From assembly GCF_026914265.1 (NCBI RefSeq), contig NC_069122.1:33283473-33347472 (forward strand): 64,000 nt of DNA. The letters run 5' to 3'. Both the position numbers and the translations under genes were made by a program. The stretch comes from Mya arenaria. Its lineage: Eukaryota; Mollusca; Bivalvia; Myida; Myidae. This document shows positions 60,001-64,000 of this stretch, in pieces; position 1 is the stretch's first letter; each line of letters opens with the position of its first letter. The notes beneath the pieces were generated by a model. It was given only the letters and a program-made list of their open reading frames with translations. It made no database searches and was not told where the DNA came from.

Positions 60001-62874
60001 TTCACTCATGCTTTTTGGTCAGATTTTTGTATCTGTAATGGAAACAGATGATGGATACTTATAATCATCTCCCTTGCAGGCGGCTGGGCAACTTTGTGAA
60101 GCTGGTTGACCAGATGATTGTGGAGCACATGTTCCATCTCACCAAGACCCAAGTCACGCTGTTTGTAACAACGGTACTCGACATCGGCCAGATACCGCTA
60201 CGGGATGGCTTCTTCAAGGCTAACTTGGTCTACACCAAACAGGGTTAGTTTTCATCATATAGTTGAAATTAGGGAACGAGATTGATGCAACCATGTTCAA
60301 AACAGAAGCTTGTTAAAGTAACTCGGTGTAGGGCCGTAACAAGTGTTACACCTAACAATCGTAACTCTGTGTAGGGCCGTAACAAGTGTTACACCTAACA
60401 ATCGTAACTCAGTGTAGGGCCGTAACAAGTGTTACACTTAACAATCGTAACTCGGTGTAGGGCCGTAACAAGTGTTACACTTAACAATCGTAACTCGGTG
60501 TAGGGCCGTAACAAGTGTTACACTTAACAATCGTAACTCGGTGTAGGGCCGTAACAAGTGTTAAACCTAACAACAGAAACAAGGTGTGATAAGGTTTTAG
60601 AAGTTGTGACAATTTTACTCAGCCTGCTGTAACACATGTTACATGAATGTAACAAGGGTGTAACACTCTGTAACATGCATTTGATTCCAATTTGTGGAGG
60701 TAACCCTGTTTTGTAAAAGTTCCCCCTTAAAATGATTAGAATCTTTATCCAATACTTACTATGTTTTATATCTGACAGACATTGACTCATAACACCATGT
60801 TGTTTGTTTCCACACCTCAGATGTGCTGGGAATATTCCCTACAAAAGAGAAGCTTACCAGAGTCCTGACTAGTACGCTACGGGGAATCCCCACTGTGCTA
60901 TGTGGAAAGGCCGTCCCCATGGACGGGTCTATTCAGGAACCACAGACCGACCGTGATGGGTTACCGGAGGAGACAGAATCTACACATCTCAAGTCTGAGG
61001 CTGCAAAATCCATCTCAGACTATAGGTTGTCCTAATATTTCTTTACATTGTTTTCCTGTAACATAATCTTATGCCATGTGTGCCTGCAGTGTTTGTAATG
61101 TTGTACTGCGTGAATGTTAGAATGCCTGTACCTATGTTATTACACCTGCAACCTTGTAATGTTATGGTACTGATCATATGCATATCTTAAATAATATCAG
61201 TGCTATTGTATCATTCAACAGATGAACATGTAGACATTTTATTTTTAAAACTATAATTTTATTATTTTATTATATTCTTATTGTTTTTCCTGTAAAAAAT
61301 CAGTGTAAAAAATGTTTAAACAAGAAAGATGATAGTATGTTTTAGGACGTCATCATGTTTCAAATATATAACTGCAGACCCCAGCTGTCAGAGAGACGTA
61401 AAAGCACAGCAGCAACAAGCTCGGTGAAGCAGGAGAGTCGCACACAGATGTCAGAGGGTGTGTCCCAGGCCGGAGATACGATGACAGTGATATCTGGGGC
61501 ACTCACGGAGAGAACCATTCCTATGTCGAAGACACGCTCAACTGTTGGAGATGATAGTGATATGAGGTTTCCTGAAATGCCCTCTGAAGGTTGGTACTCA
61601 TAATTAAAAAAAATAACACAGGAGTAGATAAAAAAAATCAAATATAATGGAATATGTATGGTTCTTCTAAACCTACATCAAGGCTAAGGATAAATGATAT
61701 TGTCATTTAACTGTTATGTTTTGACATAAATTCTTGATTTTTGTTTCGCCTGCAAAGCATGGCGTTGGCGTTGTCAGACATTTATTTCAGATCAATTACA
61801 TTTGAACTTTTGGTTTAGAATCTTGGTATGTGCTTTGTTCATCAGCAGATGACTTTTTCATTTTGGAGTTAATTGGTCAATGTCATGGTGACCTTTAGTA
61901 GAAAGGTTACAGGTTTTTTTGTTTCCAATCATTGTCAGTTGATGACCCCTTTTGATTTTGGGGTTAATAGGTCATAGGTCATGATGATTACAAAAAGTAC
62001 ATGTGCTTTCACTTCTGATCATTCACTTTTGAATGACTTTATGTGGTGTGTTTTATATGGTATTTACATTGAGATTAATTGGTAGATGACCGTTAATATG
62101 ACCGTAAACATTTTTGGAGTCAATAGGTCAAGGTCAAGGTGACATTTACTGAAAAAGTTATTGGTGCTGCTGACGGATGAGGCGTCGCATTCACATAATT
62201 CTATTTTATTTAGCAGGCTATTCACTTATATATAAGATAAGACTAAGATATGTTCAAACATATATATATTAATTCTTTTAACTTCTAAATGTTTGAGAAA
62301 TGATCTTGAAACTATGAATATGCCATTGTACATGTTAGTAACAAGTCAATGTATATGTTCAATGTAGAAAATATATTGATAGTTTCTAATAAAAAAAAGA
62401 GGCAGGTTTGCATAAATAGCCGGTGTCTCTTTCAGACACGCAGACAAAGGATGAAGATGAGATTGGTATCGCCACACCTGACCTTGTGATTCCACATGAA
62501 GGTCAAAACCTGCTGGTGGAGGGCGAGGGGTTTATGGGCCAGTACCAGCCCCTGTCTCGGGCCAGCCTGGAGGAGAAACTAGATAAGGAGTAAGTGTTAT
62601 GTACTTTGTGTAGGTGGAAAGAAATGCCTTCTGTATGCTCTTCTGACCGAGCTAACTAGTTTAATGGTACATATGTCTGCGTAAAGATTAATTTGTTCTT
62701 ACTCAATAAAGAACAGTCACAAGAGAAATATTGATGCTATTAAAAATGTAATTGAAAGTTTATAACATAGATCTTTCCAATCATTTGACTGTATATGTAT
62801 TAACCGTCCCCTCAGTTGCCAGCGTATTAAAGAAAATTCTGCATGAGTCTCCATACAACATGAACCAGTATAAT
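50406..62874 (+). CDS. Dynein heavy chain-like protein, N-terminal part (DNHD1-like)
   Basis: Exons: 50328-50566 (ATG 50406), 51366-51558, 52091-52192, 52939-53115, 54778-54865, 55366-55439, 55928-56041, 56637-56786, 57170-57339, 57701-57859, 58091-58174, 58927-59016, 59399-59479, 60080-60243, 60821-61025, 61378-61589, 62436-62589, and a probable 62823-62874. All junctions are GT-AG and in phase, about 793 residues before the last exon. An in-frame TGA lies upstream of the ATG. The stretch FVFSTFGVLHVLPD ... TLAEWQRDAVLWKAV ... IPFFRNYLIRKMFDRWRANK follows the pattern of dynein heavy chain N-terminal tails (W-x-RE ... IPFFK-Y--WK-F--W--N). Later exons are basic and coiled-coil-like (EEQVKKK, FKKEQREENLR), then Ser/Thr-rich. 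A motor domain would lie past the window. DNHD1 is my best guess; another axonemal heavy chain is possible. Confidence 0.75.
54026..54275. mobile_element. GGCCCCAATTTC MITE, copy 3, in dynein-like intron 4
   Basis: A 250-bp palindromic element: GGCCCCAATTTTTCGAAACT on the left, GTTTCGAGAAATTGGAGCC on the right. The inside (ACAGGATTATGCTAAGCTCAC) lies in the opposite orientation to copies 1 and 2, where the matching TTAATCCTGTTATAAG block is near the right end. Confidence 0.85.
54348..54570. repeat. 38-bp tandem repeat in dynein-like intron 4
   Basis: About 5.9 copies of a 38-bp unit containing AGTACACAACAATTGAATTT and ACATGATATGGCATATAT. The first copy has two substitutions; the rest are nearly identical. 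Confidence 0.95.
54922..55260. mobile_element. Degraded MITE of the TTAAAGCTGCAC family
   Basis: The left end TTAAAGCTGCACTGTCACAA and the block ACAACTTTTTTTATTTTTTG match the element at 3939. The right end is recognisable as CCAAGACCAAAAAATAATTA, but the final TIR bases are lost. It starts about 55 bp after the exon-5 donor. Confidence 0.7.
57030..57079. repeat. TA microsatellite in dynein-like intron 8
   Basis: About 25 TA dinucleotides with one T interruption. Confidence 0.95.
58567..58702. mobile_element. Truncated GGCCCCAATTTC MITE, copy 4
   Basis: Has the left end TGGCCCCAATTTCTTGAA, then TAAGTCCCTTATAACAGGAT as in the other copies, but the mirror-image right end is missing. The element at 58703 begins where it stops. 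Confidence 0.7.
58703..58916. mobile_element. Palindromic MITE abutting the exon-12 acceptor
   Basis: The ends TTTAACCCTTAGGCTGCTG and CAGCATGCAAAGTGTTAAA are imperfect inverted repeats. Inside is a long hairpin: GCAAACAGCTTGGAACC / GGTTTCAAGCTGTTTGC. It finishes 10 bp before exon 12 (58927), leaving only CTCTGTTCAG as non-element acceptor sequence. The family resembles a hairpin MITE I recall from bivalves. Confidence 0.8.
60319..60574. repeat. 43-bp tandem repeat in dynein-like intron 14
   Basis: About six copies of a 43-bp unit holding CGGTGTAGGGCCGTAACAAG and TGTTACACCTAACAATCG. Each contains a near-palindrome, GTAACA-AG-TGTTAC. More isolated TGTAACA words follow to about 60680, as if the array once ran further. 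Confidence 0.95.
61740..62215. repeat. Dispersed repeat in dynein-like intron 16
   Basis: Several blocks built on 'GGTCAAGGTCAAGGTGACNTTTACT' and 'TTTTGGGGTTAATAGGTCAT' recur about 130 bp apart, with TGGCGTTGGCGTTGTCAGAC at one edge and GACGGATGAGGCGTCGCATT at the other. This layout is common in bivalve dispersed repeats (recalled). Edges are approximate. Confidence 0.5.
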
Positions 62875-64000
62875 CAGGGTTTCCGCCAGCCCTTTATGGC
62901 TTGTCGGGCCATGACGTGCCTTCCGCTGGCAAGGCTAATTACCGACACACGTTAATTATGCCGACATGCTTTAATCCGCGTAGCGACGAGCCTTATCAAA
63001 ACAACCATCAGTTTTGACAATACACAGTTTTGTTGCGATTGCAACGGTTGACTGACAGCCAGAAGGTGTGTCGGGACTATTACGGCATTTGTATCAGCCA
63101 TTCAGGATCGACGACAGCATGAAGGCGTGTCGGTGAGGTTCAACAGTGCAATTAACCAAACTCCTCCTATTCTTTATCAAAATGGAAATGTGTGAAAAAC
63201 ACCACTGTCGTAATTGCGACCTTCATCCCTATAATCATCAATGAACGCAAAGTAAACAATAAGTGTTAATTGATTTCGGTAACGTAAATCATGTGTCGTT
63301 TTATTTTGTTTCTTAATCCCGAGTCCGTTTGTTAACCAATTATTAAATTATTAAATTGTAATTGAGAGCCGTGTTGAGATATCTGTGTTATTATAAACAA
63401 GGGTTATGCTATGTCGTCGTATGTAATTGAGTCGCGTTCCCGTCTTTAGTTTAGTGTAAAGTCATATTTTGTGTTGCTTATTATTAAACTTTGATTATTT
63501 TATCGTTCTTTTAATTTATTTAGAAAAAAGATAAATAAATCTGAAAATACACATTACATTCCCTTTATGTTATTATTTAGCCGACTCGGCTTTAAAATTA
63601 TTAGCTGTTGCAGCTTTAAATACGAATACACCCACGAGCAGTCGCTTTGCTCCAGGCTCTTTTGTGTTCCAACATGCAGCGTGCTTTACATGTTTTGCTG
63701 TGACGTCAACGGTGTCAATATAAATAATACCCGCAATAAACAAAACATGACTCAATTGATATCGTCGAGATTGTTTTGTCGGAAAACTTGAGAAATACCA
63801 ATAATTAATGAACAGAAACCATTAAACCTTTTCACAAATATTTTTAATGTTAATCGGACTTGAGTTGGTAATTCTAAATCATAGGAACATAACTGTAAAC
63901 TTGTTTAAAATGCAGGAAATTGCACCATTTTGGATACGAAAATAATAAAAAAATCAACGTAGGGAGGGGACACCCCTCCCAAACCCTCCTCTTCCGACAT
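62875..64000. mobile_element. Transposon with CAGGGTTTCCGCCAGC end, cut by window end
   Basis: The left end CAGGGTTTCCGCCAGCCC is a hAT-like CAG terminus. The last bases of the window (GGGGACACCCCTCCC, AACCCTCCTCTTCC) look like the part I recall as lying internal to the other end of this family, so the matching terminus should lie beyond 64000. It contains no long reading frame. It begins directly after AACCAGTATAAT of the probable 18th dynein-like exon. Confidence 0.6.

Overview
This is animal nuclear DNA, AT-rich, with small exons separated by long introns and a very dense load of short non-autonomous transposons. The dispersed repeats (AGCTCACCTGAGC elements, AACAAGAGCTGTC elements, GGCCCCAATTTC palindromes, a tRNA-derived SINE) look like families I know from bivalve mollusc genomes, so a bivalve is my inference. 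No rRNA, functional tRNA, CRISPR or prokaryotic gene was seen. Exons were joined by eye from GT/AG sites and phase; no transcript or database was used.

Layout. 1-1220: a 50-bp satellite. About 3.8-9.75 kb (+): a four-exon THAP-domain gene whose last exon holds an 8-residue repeat rich in SUMO-type motifs. 12.4-13.6 kb: a minisatellite split by an 846-bp CAGGGTTCCCACAG element. 13.6-44.3 kb (-): a chain of exon-like modules sharing one sequence. It comprises two single modules at 42-44 kb, a satellite of about 803-bp units each holding a 98-bp module (14 copies), and at 13.6-16.2 kb modules stretched by 21/22-bp repeats encoding QPEVIPL.

Inside one of the 98-bp modules lies a 13,556-bp DNA transposon (19898-33453). 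It has 18-bp perfect terminal inverted repeats (CCCTTCCCTAAATTTGCC), a 2-bp TG target duplication, and thirteen sister modules that serve as empty sites. It carries two divergent genes: a CACTA/EnSpm (tnp2-type) transposase with an N-terminal C2H2 finger (-; one apparent frameshift), and a complete 11-exon, 396-residue protein ending in a BEN-like domain (+). Both ends hold arrays of a GTGGCA-TTGGTGG motif in both orientations, the arrangement expected of subterminal binding sites. This transposon is the most notable system in the window.

44.3-50.3 kb is sparse, with a few possible first exons and short MITEs. 50.3-62.9 kb (+) is the 5' part of a dynein-heavy-chain-like gene (DNHD1-like is my best guess): 17 phase-consistent coding exons, then a likely 18th cut by a CAGGGTTTCC transposon that runs off the window end.
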